From the NCBI RefSeq assembly GCF_014633365.1, contig NC_068352.1, positions 1,426,001-1,490,000 on the forward strand: a stretch of DNA of 64,000 nucleotides, written 5' to 3'. Of the stretch, positions 23,194 through 34,919 are shown in pieces. Made by a program: the position numbers and the translations under genes. This DNA is from Diospyros lotus (taxonomy: Eukaryota; Streptophyta; Magnoliopsida; Ericales; Ebenaceae). Positions within the stretch are counted from its first letter, which is position 1. Each line of letters opens with the position of its first letter. The notes under the pieces were generated by a model, which made no database searches, had not been told where the DNA came from, and was given only the letters and a program-made list of their open reading frames with translations.

Positions 23194-23764
23194 GATTCCT
23201 TCTCCAGTGCCTATATTTTAGACTGCAGAGCAAACCTCTGAGTCTTATTCTATTCCGCCGATTAACACGGGGATGTCAACGGTGAATAGTTTTTGTTCTT
23301 TGGTGAAGGAAGATAGGGATATTCTCGAGCCAGGAGATTTGATTCTCCCAGGAGATCATGAGGTGTTCGGGGGTGGCAATTGAGGAGGCTATGGAGACAA
23401 TGAACAAGGGTAAGAGAGATCGGGTAGAGAAGGAAGCGGCCTCCTTTGGTGATAAGTCTGGGAGTTCAAGTTCTGAGTATGCCTCAAGTGAAGTCTAAGG
23501 CCCAGTTGAAGCAGGAGAGAAAGAAGAAGCTCACCATGCAAAGGCCAAGAAGAAGAAAGATGTAGCAGGTCCAATCATCTTAGATCTTCCGTGATTTCAA
23601 TGTTGATGTATTCTTCGTCATGTTTTGAGTAGTTGGCTCTTTGAGTGTTGGCTCAGGTATCGGTTGTGTGTGTCTTTGTTTGCAGGGTGCGCCCTTACTT
23701 TTATTTTGTAGTCTTTGTATTTTCTTTAAAAAAAAGAACAATAGAAAACCATCAAATAATTGAC

Positions 23765-23930
23765 GTGATTGTATCTGTCATCCTCGTTAGGCATGTATTT
23801 TCATGTCTCACTTATTGGTCAATGGAGGATTCTATTTCTGTAGGAACTGCCGCTGCCGCTACCGGTTGCTGCCTATCATCTTGAAGCCATTCGTATCCAT
23901 TAATTCAATTCAAGGCAGCTTTTTCCTTTT
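23765..23930. repeat. TPS-A downstream flank, distal part
   Basis: Matches the flanks of TPS-B (33490-33520 and 33775-33870) and copy 0 (about 940-970 and 1215-1310), with about 250 bp missing relative to them. Shared phrases include GTCAATGGAGGATTCT. Confidence 0.6.
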
Positions 23931-24699
23931 GCCTGTTCCTTATTAGGTTAAGAGTTTTTCACTCAATAAGCTAACAAATTAAGTTAGGATTAAACCTTAA
24001 TAAATGGAGACTCAATAGTAACCTGAGCTTTTATCTGTTTTGACACTCCTAGTTTATTGGCCAAGCGTTGAAACCTATTGAAAAAATAAAATAAATTTTT
24101 CATCTAATAATTGAAGTTTTTAGATAAGATGATGATTAATATTTTAACATAATATTAGATTAAATTCTGAATTTACATGTTCAATGTTTACATATATTAA
24201 CTGTTCCTTTATTATACTAGTTTATAATTTATTCCCTCAAATTTCTCTTAAAAAAAAAGAATCCTCCCTACTAGTAAACCTCCCCACCGACACCTATTAA
24301 TTAGAGAGAAAGGATAACAACCATAAAAATAAGATTTATTTTTGAAAAATAACAAATAATAATGGATTTCTCTTAATTACGCTAGTATCATTTGTATACG
24401 TCTTAGAATTGTCTTTTAAATTTTTATTATAAAAATTTTGTAAAAACATTATTTTCACATCAACACAAGAAATAATTAAAACAATAATTTTTATAAAATA
24501 TGTAGTCAGTAATTACTAATGTGCACAACAACGTGAGCCTAAGTTCAAGATAGACCCAAGAATAACAAGTTAAAAAAAAGTAAGGCCTAACGGATCTTCC
24601 GATAGAGCAGTCCCAAGGCCTAATAGATCTTGCGCGATTGTTTAGGCCAGTTCGTTTTTCAAGAAATCTCAAAAAGCTAAGTTAAGGTAAGGGTCCATG
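23931..24699. other. AT-rich intergenic DNA, nothing recognised
   Basis: No coding region, tRNA or defined element could be supported here. Confidence 0.5.
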
Positions 24700-25377
24700 C
24701 AAATGTCATGTTATCATGTCATGCTATACATCATGTAGAATTACATTTATATGTATTGATGATAAAATATATATATACATACACAATAAAATTATTGGTC
24801 ATACATCGCATATGGTTTGAAAGTACGGCTCGGCACCGCTACTTTACTAAGGGTGCACCCATACACCTCGGCATGATTAGAAAACAGTAAAAAAATTGGG
24901 AGTAGCATTAAGGTACGGTCGACTCAAACGAAAACAGAAGGAAAAGATCATTTTACATATTGCATCCATTCACGATATATGAATATTGTACCCTCACTTA
25001 GATGTTTCATTATCTAACTTGGGGTATGTCTTTGGAATATTCAAATGTTTCAGATGAAAATATAGCAGACGTGAATACGAAAGAAGCATGTGACAGCACT
25101 TAGCATGTGCATGATGTTTATGATTATGAAATTTATGTATTTAAGTTCTATTACTTGAAATTTTGAACGTTTTGAAAATTTATGATGTAAGATCTGATTT
25201 ATGTTAATGTTATGTTCGATTCCTACTTTCGCTGATGATATGATGTATGATAAATTTTATGCTAGATACGCAAATGAAAAATTTGGGAGTTGTAATATGA
25301 TGAGTTTGAGTTTTAAAAAAATATATATAACCCGAAATTTTCTAAATTCTAACACGTTCGAGAAAGTGGAGTGTTAC
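24700..25377 (+). repeat. Truncated LTR of the TGTAATACCCC gypsy-like family
   Basis: Aligns with the 3' half of the LTR at 48130-48810: shared GGCACCGCTACTTTAC, GGGTGCACCCATACACCTCGG and a CATCTAACTTGG block near 25012. It ends in GTGTTACCA, where the intact LTR ends GGCGTTACA. Diverged and missing its 5' half. Confidence 0.6.
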
Positions 25378-25394
25378 CACCCCCTCCCCCCCTT

Positions 25395-26085
25395 CCAAAC
25401 ATTTTTCAACATATTCATTTCATTGTCGAAAAGAAAAAACAAAAAAAGTCAAAATTATTAGACAATGCCTCCATAAGCCCAAAATGCTATCACATTCTTT
25501 GCGCAATAGACTGCACCACGTGAAATGAGAAATGTTCTTCAATAAAATAACCAATTAACATATTTTATTAATGCTTCATACCTTTATTAATAATTTTTTT
25601 AAAAAATCGCACTATAGACCCATTATCTAATTTAATAACCGGATAATACAATAACTTTCTAGGCATCCAAAGACTTTCTGACTCAACCACCACTCTGTTA
25701 AATTTTTTTTATTTTGACCACCCCCTCTGTTATTATATAAATAAATAAAATACTTTCGAGTTAAGAAACCTTATCAATAGAGTGAATTTTCAAAATATTC
25801 TTTAAATATTTTATTTTAAAAAATCAAAATTAATTTTATTATTAAGAATTTTAACTCATAGCCTCTAAACTCATAATAAATATAAGTTCACCGCTACACT
25901 AAATTTCATTTATCTTTAAATTTTTAAAAAAAATTAAATATTAAACTGTAATTATTAATCACCCTCACACAATTTTTTTATTTATTTACTTATGGATGTA
26001 TAACATTGGTTATATTTTTAATATTAAATAATTTAAAGATACATAATATTATATTTAAAAATATATACATTTTTAACTCTAATTC
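25395..26085. repeat. Duplicated block, pair of 36720-37640
   Basis: Co-linear with 36720-37640, sharing TTTCATTGTCGAAA, ATTATTAGACAAT and AACCAATTAAC landmarks. The other copy has an extra segment of about 240 bp near 37013-37255. No gene. Confidence 0.65.
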
Positions 26086-26860
26086 TGAAACACTTGTCTT
26101 AAAAATAATGTTTGAAACTTAAAACTAACCTATCTTTTGGATGTTTCCTTAATTTTAAAGGTGGAAAATGAGACTGTAAATTGATTATATAAAAAGGTAC
26201 TTGTCAGCGACTACCTTTTTGTAGCCACAGAGGGTGGAAAATGAGTCATTTTACAGGGCTCAACGGGCCTACCAAATCCCTCACAGAAATGGGGCAAAAA
26301 GACGATTTTGCTCTTGCCTATTTTGCAAATTTGCAAAGCGAGCCACTGCCTCCACCCCTACTCTCTCATCTTCCCTGCCATGGCCGCCGCTTCGCCGCTA
26401 TGCTAGCCTCGCTGTCGTCGTCTCGCCTCTCCGACAATCGATGCAACGATTATCGGCGAGGCGAGGCGACGACAGTAGAGAGGCAAGCGTAGCGGCGACC
26501 ATGGCAGGGGAAACGAGAGAGAAGAGCCAAGGCAATCCATTGGAGGGGAAATGAGATAGCAGAATGTGGGGGGCAAAATTGTCTTTTTGCCCCCTTTCGG
26601 TAACCTGATTGATAAGCCCATCGAGCTTTCTAGAATTTTTCTTATATAAAAAAATAGCTATCAGTGGCTACCTTTTTATAGCCACAAAAGTTGTTCTATT
26701 ATAGCCATATATAAACAAAATTAATTATCCAATTATTTTTATTTTGTCAATAAAAAAGAAAAATTCACTAAAATGATTATAATTACAAAAAATATTACCA
26801 TAAAAATTGTAAATTAAAAATTTTATCAAAATATTTAATAATCATAGAGTGCGAGGGAAT
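26086..26860. repeat. GGCTACC-hairpin repeat family, copy 3, interrupted by a foldback element
   Basis: Contains the CCTATCTTTTGGATG block, a diverged hairpin (GACTACCTTTTTGTAGCC near 26209) and a second hairpin near 26664. The foldback element at 26256-26628 lies between them. Confidence 0.65.
26256..26628. repeat. Foldback (long imperfect inverted repeat) element
   Basis: GGGGCAAAAAGAC at 26291-26303 is inverted as GTCTTTTTGCCCC at 26581-26593. Inner arms pair GGCCGCCGCTTCGCCGC (near 26380) with GCGGCGACCATGG (near 26490). The centre is near 26445. Outer similarity extends to about 26256 and 26628. The two overlapping open frames are products of the GC-rich arms and are not credible genes. 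Confidence 0.7.
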
Positions 26861-28020
26861 ATGGATGAGCTCAGATTGCGACCCAGCCATAGCTCTCAAC
26901 ATAAGTCATGAAGGCAATTTCTAGAAAAGCTACTTTACTTGAAACAGTATTTTAATCACTCTGAAAATGATACCACGGAAGCTCCCAACCTACGGGTAGA
27001 CCTGAAAAGCTCGTTCTTGTTCAGCGATCTTCCTAATGAATTTGATCGTTCAAGCCAACAGACGCTTTGAGCAAATGGAGACTTCGAGCATTCTCAACCC
27101 TCTAATCGCCTTGAGTCCTAACAATGAGAAATAGATAAGAGATTTTTGAGGCACGCCACGAGGGAAGTAAAATCAAATTAAGCAGTTGACTAGCTGAAGG
27201 AAATTAGATCAGTTTGAGTTTAGCAAGCTAGATCCGCGGTCAGACCAATAGCTTGGGCAAAAACCGGCGCGTGGAAAGCAACCACTTTGAAATGACCCAT
27301 TGTGATAAAAGAGATTGAAATAAAGACAGTCAGAGAAATGATGAAGTGTTGAACGATCCCAATAAGAGAGCAGTGGAACTACTCGGGAGTGAACCTATGC
27401 ATTCTTAGCAGGCAAAAGTATGGCAAGGAAGTCCATGATGGATTCTAGGTGGACAGAATGTTAGCGTCATAAAAAGGTTTATGATGGTCTCTTTACCATC
27501 CTTATCATAGTCCTCAAGCATCTCGCAAGAAACATCCCTACTTGCTCACCAACTCCCTTCCTCACAAACATGCTAGCCCAAGACAACAAATGTGCTACAC
27601 CAAGGAAGATATGGAATCCTCTTAGTAAGAAAATAAAGAAACAAATCCAAGTTGTAAAGAGAAATTACTCGGATCCAATCATAAAAGAGGACGCTAATAA
27701 GGCATCTAATCAGATCTTCTTCGAAGGAACCAGAGCAATTTGTTGATGTCTCAGGATTTCTCCTTCGTTTTTCCTGTTGTAATCATCAAGTGTCTCGTTG
27801 ACTAAATCCCACCCAGGAGGCAATCCTCACAAACGAGAAAGTTCAGCCTCGAACATTCCAAGAGCAGGACTTGGTATTTTGAAAAATGGCTATCACGAAC
27901 GCATTAAGAAAGAAAGAAGAAAAGTTTTGGTCAAGTCAGGAAAGGCCTTATAGAGTCACAAGGTGTCGAGACCTGAAACGTGCATGTTACCGATGTTGCT
28001 AAGAGAGGTAACGAGCAGAA
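26861..28020. other. Unidentified degenerate sequence, less AT-rich
   Basis: About 1.16 kb with noticeably more balanced base composition than its surroundings, yet without any open frame of 60 codons. It ends just before an LTR-like TGTTAGGGG at 28021. It may be the decayed interior of an LTR element; no domain could be recognised. Confidence 0.35.
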
Positions 28021-29069
28021 TGTTAGGGGTGGTACCTTTCAAAAAGTACCCCCCCATTGTGTGACGAATTGTATTTTCTTTTTAAAGTTTTGTCATACAT
28101 TGTAACATTTCCAAAATGAATAAAAGAATATATATCCCTTTTTTATTCCTGTGAATGAAGGCAATCTTATAAGTCAAGCCACATAAATTCCTTATGCATC
28201 GTATATTTGTACATGTATATATAGCTATCATGAAATGCGATGCAGGAACTATGGCACGGAGACAGGATGGGCAATGATACTCCCAAACTCAATAAAGGCA
28301 TATCAGTCAAGGTAAGGGAAAGTTCAAGTCCTGAAAGGTTTGACCTAACAAATGGTAATTTGACGCTAAGACCATGTACCTTCCTGGAATCCCAGATACA
28401 TTCCGATGCCATGCCCGCAGGCTAACCTGGATCCCTTGCCTAAGTCTGGTGCTAAGTGTGCAAGCTAACCTTGACTCCTTGGCGGATCCGGTGCTAAGCG
28501 TCCTGGCAAACTTGGAACAACTAGTAGTAATTCGGTAGGTAGTGATAGGTCTAACCTAGATCCCCTGTATCAGACAATCCCGAAAAGGACCGCAAGCAAC
28601 CTTCCCAAATAGGCCCACTCAGTTATGATCAGGCGCAATGGCCCGGTCCGTCTTATACTCTCGAACGCATTCTAATGCCTTGCCCGCAGGCTAACCTGGA
28701 TCCCTTGATTGAGTGCGATGCTAGGCAAACATGCCAACCTTAACTCCTTGGTTGATGAACAGTGGCGCGCCCCCTTGCTTTTTTGCCTTTTTCTCCCTTA
28801 TATACCCTTAGACTTCTCATTTATTACATTTTCACCCTCTCCTAAGCTTGGTCTAATTACACTTTGGCCCTTTAAATTCTATATTTGCTCATTTGAACTT
28901 GATTTAGATAATTTATTCATCATTCGACCACGACTTTTTCTAGGGATTGAAACCCGAGCTTAGGACCACTTTTGGGGTTCGCTCGCCTTGGGCCTAATGA
29001 CCAAAATACCCCTAAGTGAATGATAACTGATATACCCCTATGTGGACACTCAGGAATTCTATGACAACA
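28021..29069 (+). repeat. LTR-like sequence with an internal repeat
   Basis: Begins TGTTAGGGGTGG and could end ATGACAACA at 29069 (1,049 bp). It contains a possible polyadenylation region (AATGAATAAAAGAATA near 28117). The phrase GCAGGCTAACCTGGATCCC occurs twice (about 28419 and 28687). No TSD and no partner LTR is in the window, so the limits are tentative. Confidence 0.4.
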
Positions 29070-30309
29070 CTTGCAAATGTGATATGTTAGAACTTAATTA
29101 ACATTGAAAAACCCATAAATTAATATTTATTTTTTAATAATTGAGAAATTAATGAAAAATAATATTATAAATATTTTTTATTAATAATATTTATAAAAAA
29201 ATATTTTTTAATTCATTGAGAAATTATATATCTATAAATGACATAATTAATAATTTAAATTGTCTATTCAAATTTTCTATTAATAATATTTATTTAATTG
29301 ATAGTGAAAATTTTCAAAATACTTTATAGGAGGTCTTCAATTGCTTTGGAATAATAAGTACTAAATGTAAATTATTTTTATTTTATACAAATAAATAATT
29401 TTTAATGAATTAATTAATAGTTTAAGTTATCTATTCATATTCTTCAAAAATAATATTTATTTTTGATTGATTGAGGGACTAATTGAGGAATTAATCAAAA
29501 ATAATATTATAAATATTTTTAATTAATTGATGAGAAGATTAATTGAGTTTAAAATTAAGTTATAAATAAATATTATAAATAGTATTGGAAACCCATGCTT
29601 AATTTTTTACTTTAATTATTAATTATTACTATCTTTAATTTAATGCAAGATTTAGAGGTAAAAAATACTTTGGCAAACTACTGGACGAAAAAAAATGCTT
29701 GGCAAACTATTTAATAACTAAATATTTATATACACATAATAATACATTGAAAAATCCATGCTTAAAAGTTAACTAACTAAATATTTAAACTGGTGGATAA
29801 ATAACATACACATTATAAATGACTTTTAATAATTTTTCAGCAAGTAAGTCAGAAAGACTATAAAAAATCAATATAAAAGTGATCTTCTGGCTATATCTTG
29901 TGTAATTTCTTGGTGTGTATCCATTCCTGCAAATTAAAAATTACCTATGTGCATATGTATATTCATCTATTTAATTGTGTCAACAACAAACTATTTACTA
30001 ACTAAATATTTATTACACACATAATAATGCATTGAAAAACCCATGATTAGCATTGAAAAACTCATGCATTGAAAATTTTATTATTAATTTTATAGTAATT
30101 ATTAATTACTACTAGTTTTAATAATAATAATTTAATTATTATTAATGCAAATTTTGAGGGAAAATTTTTTTTGTAGACTATCCTACTTTTATAATAATAA
30201 TAATAATAATAACAATAATAATAATATAAAGATAAAGATAATTTAATTATTATTAATCCAAGTTTTGGGGGGAAAATTATTTTGTAGACTATCTTACTTT
30301 ATTATGTGT
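29070..30309. repeat. AT-rich region with diverged direct repeats and a TAA microsatellite
   Basis: The phrase CATTGAAAAACCCAT recurs (29103, 29743, 30030). A TTTTGAGG...GTAGACTAT block recurs at about 30150 and 30255, and again in 31860-31910. (TAA)n lies at 30190-30226. No gene. Confidence 0.5.
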
Positions 30310-31780
30310 ATATTGTTAGGCTAATTCGCAAGCGTACCAATCGCACAAGTAATATAATGAATGAGTAGAGTGTCGATCCCACGAAAATTGAATTAAGTAT
30401 TAAAATTGGATTAACTTTAATATTATTTAGACTATAAAAAGAAGATAAATTTGAATAAATTAAAGTAATGAGAACTAAAATTAAATGCAAATTTAATAGC
30501 AACTTAACTTGAAAAAAATGGAGGCAACTAGGGTGTTTCGAATCCACTTATTAATCCATCTTAATTTTCAATCAATTGGGTTTCTATCAATTCAATGAGA
30601 TGAATATCTAAATTGGTTAGTTTCTTTTCCAATATTTGATAATCTAATTAAATCTCAATTTGTTAACAAACAACCTATTTCCCAATAGTTATAACAAATC
30701 GAAATTCATTGTTAAGTTTCAATCCATTATCCCTCATAAGATTCAAGTATCAAATCTCTTATCAACTCTTTATCTTATGAAATTTATTACAATAAACTTG
30801 TTATGAAAATCATCTCCCGGTCTCAAATCATAATACAAAGTCAATTAAATGATGGTTAAATCACTCAATCACGTTAAGAACAAGTAATAAATAATTGAAA
30901 TCATGATAAAAAATCCAATCAATAAAAAATTAAGAATTCATAACAAGCTTCATCTCAAACCCTAGTTAAATAAAATTAGTTCATAATAAAATTAAAATAA
31001 AACTATATAAAAAATGACAAAGAAGAAGGTCCCTGCGCCGCTGCCATTGCTGGTGCGTCCAATCTTCCCTATGCCAAATCAATTTTCCTCAAGTTTACTG
31101 CGGTGCCGCAGCATCCACGCTTCCAATTTCCGCCGCGCAGCCCCCTTCCATTCCATTCTGTGCGCGCCTCCCTCATCCAAATCCCTTCTTCAATTTCCGC
31201 CGCAGCAGTCCCTCCAATTTCTTGCCATCTCCAATTATATATATATATATATATAATTGTGTGCGTGTGTGTGTTGCACGGCGGCTGTCTCTCTTCCTTC
31301 TCCAAGTGCCTTTATTATATATATATATATATAAAAGATGCATATGGCAGCCCTAGTCCATCTTTTCCCATTCACGCCACTGCCACATTATTATATATAA
31401 ATAATATAATATAATATATAATATATAATATAATACACATATATAAAGATTATAATTTAATATATAGTATAATATATAATATCTAATATACTATTAATTA
31501 TAATAACTTTGATTATATTATATTAATAATAATTATATAAATATTTTTTTATTTTTATATTAAGATATTTATTTTAAAATTAACTTTATAATATTTTTTC
31601 TCTTTTCTTTTTACACCCAAATCTTCGAAATAATATGTTTTGCTGAATTCCTATAAAAAGAGATTAAAATGATGTAAAATCCATATAAACACATTTTATG
31701 TAGGAAAAATAGCACAAGATTAAAATGAAAAATAGATAAAAATATGCATACAATTAACCCCTATCATATATTAACTAAGT
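30310..31780. other. Probable insertion inside the AT-rich repeats; identity uncertain
   Basis: Separates two copies of the AT-rich direct repeat (about 30300 and 31780). Its left end has the phrase GCAAGCGTACCAATCGCACA, followed by a GAGTAGAGTGTCGATCCCACG-like motif, of a type common in untranslated parts of plant retrotransposons. 31014-31420 is a GC-richer patch with TA microsatellites; the overlapping short frames there look like composition artefacts. Confidence 0.35.
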
Positions 31781-32349
31781 ATTTAATGTACACAAAATAA
31801 TACATTAAAAAACTCATGTATTGAAAAATTCATTATTAATTGTACAATAATTAATACTTTTAGTAATTAATACAAGTTTTGAGGAGAAAAAACTCTTTGC
31901 CGAACTATCTTACTTTTACATATATATATATAAAGATAAAGATATTACATAAAAGATTTATATATATATATAAATATACACATCTATTTTTAAAATTGAG
32001 AATAATTTTTAAAACATAATCAAATTACAAGAATCAAATTGAAATAATATTGACATAAATCAAAGTATTACAAAATAATTGACATAAATCAAAGTACACA
32101 CATCCGTTCGTCGTTTGCCACGCGTCAGGTCGATTGAAAATAAAATTGACATAAATCTTAAAGTACAAGAATCACATTAAAATAATATTTAAAACAGAAT
32201 AAAATTACAAAATAGTTCTAAATTCAAGATAAATCAAAATATTAACCCTTTTATTAATTATATCTATTTACAAATGAGTATGTCTCCTTGAGGCTACCTA
32301 ACTTTTTAGGTGGAAGAGATGTCTCAGCAGGGATCAATCCAAGCCACAT
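31781..32349. other. AT-rich upstream DNA of TPS-B
   Basis: No gene. 31790-31940 is another diverged copy of the AT-rich direct repeat seen at 30000-30180. The phrase CATAAATCAAAGTA is repeated near 32055 and 32085. Confidence 0.4.
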
Positions 32350-32409
32350 AACTATAGGAAATTAATTAACAATGCCATGTGCGGTAGTCATCTGAAGTGA
32401 TATTCGTGC

Positions 32410-32415
32410 TATAAA
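32410..32415 (+). promoter_or_regulatory. TATA box of the TPS-B pseudogene
   Basis: TATAAA in the same conserved context as in TPS-A, 59 bp upstream of the vestigial start codon. Transcription of the pseudogene therefore remains possible. Confidence 0.55.
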
Positions 32416-32468
32416 TGTCAATCCCAGTGGAAGCTCAGAAATCTCATGGTCAAAATAAAAGAAAAAAA

Positions 32469-33240
32469 ATGGAATTATCTGTCCTTCTTTCTGCCAATTT
32501 CCTTCCTACTGTATGGGAGAGCATTTCCTCGAATATGCTTCTTCTCAAGTTCTGGTATCAAGATAATGTCGAGAGAGTTGTATTTTTGTGATGATGAAAA
32601 TGAATTAATTGGCTAATTGGGTTGGTGGTGGTGATGATTTGGCAGGACGCGAAAGCACAGCAGCAACACGAGCAGCTGAGAGATGAGCTCAGGAAGACAC
32701 TGTCCAGAGCTGCTTCTGCCGACTTGATCGATGCCATCCAACGCCTGGGCGTGGCTTTCCATTTTGAGAGTGAGAGATCGAGGCAGCATTAGAGCGCATG
32801 AACGAGATCTGGCATCATCGACAGCTCGGTGACCCCGGCGACGGTGTTTCCGGCGCTGCTCTCACTTTCCGGCTGCTCAAACAACAGGGGTTTCCTGTGT
32901 CTTCTGGTAATCAAGACATCCATTGCTTCGTACAGTGTGTCTATATCTATGGATGATGATGCATCAATTCCATGGACCAAACAACCAGATGTGTTCAAGA
33001 AACTGAAGGGAAGAGACGGCGAGTTTAAGGAATGCTTCTCGCTGTCTCTTCCCTTCAGTTTCTTGAACACATCTGGTTGTTTGGTCCATGGAATTGATGC
33101 ATGTGCCTCTGCTTGTGCGAGTCCTCAGCCTTGTTAGGGTGACAAACGTTATATACTCGCATGGAGAAGGCTACACTAATTGTGTCACAAAGCTCAAAGA
33201 TATTATCACCTCCTTGTTTGTTCAAGCTGTCCCCAGATAA
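32469..33240 (+). pseudogene. TPS-B, rearranged terpene synthase pseudogene
   Basis: Exon 1 (32469 to about 32560) has lost the RR of RRx8W and is out of frame after the conserved Trp. Exon 2 (32646-32906) carries a 2-bp insertion near 32770 giving early termination. Only the first part of exon 3 (from 32991) remains; it is followed by its own inverted copy (33044-33102). The sequence then jumps to the last third of exon 7 (from about 33103), ending with TAA at 33238-33240. Exons 4-6, including the DDxxD site, are missing. The promoter phrase and first donor sites are conserved, so a non-coding transcript is conceivable. Confidence 0.92.
32959..33102 (+). repeat. Near-perfect 65-bp hairpin made of TPS intron 2/exon 3 sequence
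   Basis: Left arm 32959-33023, right arm 33038-33102, loop 14 nt. The outer 59 bp pair perfectly; the inner six pairs include one G-T. The left arm equals the intron 2 end plus the exon 3 start of TPS-B (compare 7667-7731 of TPS-A). Such a structure arises by inverted duplication. Confidence 0.93.
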
Positions 33241-34131
33241 GCTCTGTTGTTTTCAGCTAAGCAGTGTGTACGCATTATTGTTGCAAAATAATGCATGTTT
33301 TTATAAAGTTATGTAAAACAAGCCCTAAGAAAAACAAAGGCTCGTGCACAGGCCCTCTTCATTTGTAACCCTACTCTACTCTCAAAGAAGAGTTAGGTTA
33401 ACATATTGTCTACTCATGTCAGCGTGCCTTTTGAGTAAAATAGATTAGGACATGGCTATAATGGAAAACGAGAGGACAGAGCTATAATTAACGTGATTGT
33501 GTCGTCATCCTCGTTAGGTATGTATTTTTCTTTTTTTTTATGACCTCAGTGTTCGGGATTCGTTTATTTAGTTCTGGAGGAGACCGACATTTCTCTGGTT
33601 CAGTCTCTTTGTAAATCGGATGTAGGTGCAAGTTTATACACTTTTAAACAGACACGCAATTAGTCTCTATTAAATGGAATATTTCTGCCTCTACTAAAAA
33701 TTGATTCTACCCTATCACTCTTGAGAAAACTTAAGAATTTTACCATTTACACCATGCCTGAGAACTGCAGTGTATTTTCATGTCATAGTTATTGGTCAAT
33801 GGAGGATTCTGTTTCTGTAGAAGCTACCTATAAGTGACCCCGGCAGCTGCCTGTCATGTTGAACCCATTCATAGCCATTCAGATCGGCCAAAAACAGTGA
33901 AGTGGGTCACTTGTCTTCTTTTATTTTTTTATTAAAGAAAAAAAAACTTTGCCACCTGGATTAGTCATCAATTGCATTTATACGATTTGGATGAGATTTT
34001 GACGACACACACTGTTGATATAGACTCTGCGATGTGTATGCACTACGCAAGCTGAAAACACAAATTATTATTCCAAGAGTTATTTGGATGGACACAACTA
34101 TGATCTTTAAGTTAATAGAAAATTAGACAAA
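33241..34131. repeat. TPS-B downstream flank
   Basis: Matches copy 0 (748-1600) nearly end to end and parts of the TPS-A flank. It is interrupted at 34132 by a CACTA-like element. No gene. Confidence 0.7.
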
Positions 34132-34549
34132 CACTACAAAAAAAAATGAAATTTAGCTATAGAAATATCCGTCGCTAAAATATCAAAATCTATCGCTAAA
34201 AATAGCATCGCTAAATTTTAATGACAGAATATAGCGACAGGACAAATTAGCAACAGAAATTTCCATCGCTGATTAAAAAAATACAAAACAAAAATTAATT
34301 TAAAAAATAAATATTATTTTATTGACGAAAAGTTTTTCGTCACTGAATACACATTAAAAAATAAAATATTAAAAAAATTAAAATAAATTAAAATCAACGA
34401 CGAAAATAGTTCCATTTCTATCGCTGATTTTTATTTAAAAAATAATAATTATGGCAAGTCGAGTGGACGCGCGTACGCCCCAGACTTGCGAGCGCCAGGT
34501 GGCGAGGCCGCTACATGCCAAGTGGCTCTCTCTTAAGGCCCGCCTTTCT

Positions 34550-34612
34550 TCCCTCAGTTTCGATCCCAAGTCCCTTGCGCGCGCACGCGCAACAATCCGA
34601 GCTACGAACCTC
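34550..34612 (-). other. tRNA-like segment with A-box- and B-box-like motifs
   Basis: On the minus strand GTAGCTCGGATTG resembles a pol III A box. About 30 nt later GGGATCGAAACTG resembles a B box. Position in the element matches 9657-9727 and 57056-57124. No full cloverleaf. Confidence 0.35.
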
Positions 34613-34919
34613 TTTGATATATACTCTGCACATATTAAATATATATTACATTTAGCTGCCAGTCATTTTAATTTTGTTTTAAATTAAGATTTTAAATTTT
34701 AAATCTTTTAAATTCATAAATTAAAACTTAAAAAAATAAATCTTGTAATTTTAACTCAACTAATGTACCACTTTAAATGTTGTAATTAATTAATCTCTTA
34801 AATATTTAAATTTTATTTAATTAAAAATTATTTTAATACATTTTTGTTATTATAAATTTTACAATACCATATCAATTTACATATTTTGGTTTGTAAATAA
34901 AATACATAAAATATGCATT

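Larger units (their letters stand above)
17990..23755 (+). mobile_element. LINE (L1-like) insertion carrying ORF1 but no reverse transcriptase, split by a Copia element
   Basis: Bounded by a 9-bp direct repeat ATAATTGAC (17981-17989 and 23756-23764). The flank of TPS-B (33486 on) preserves the uninterrupted site with minor changes. LINE sequence is 17990-19645 plus 23199-23755, with an A-rich 3' end near 23730-23755. It encodes a degraded ORF1; no endonuclease or reverse transcriptase remains. A normal 5'-truncated LINE would keep its 3' ORF2, so this looks like an internal-deletion derivative. Confidence 0.75.

Noticed and set aside
19782..23233. Matching short frames in the two 781-bp LTRs
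   Set aside because: Duplicated because the LTRs are duplicated; no domain and no start context.
26234..26621. Overlapping frames of 72-106 codons
   Set aside because: They lie on the arms of the foldback element.
31014..31420. Possible small secreted or organelle-targeted protein frames
   Set aside because: Frames run into TA microsatellites and have no conserved motif; inside a probable insertion.
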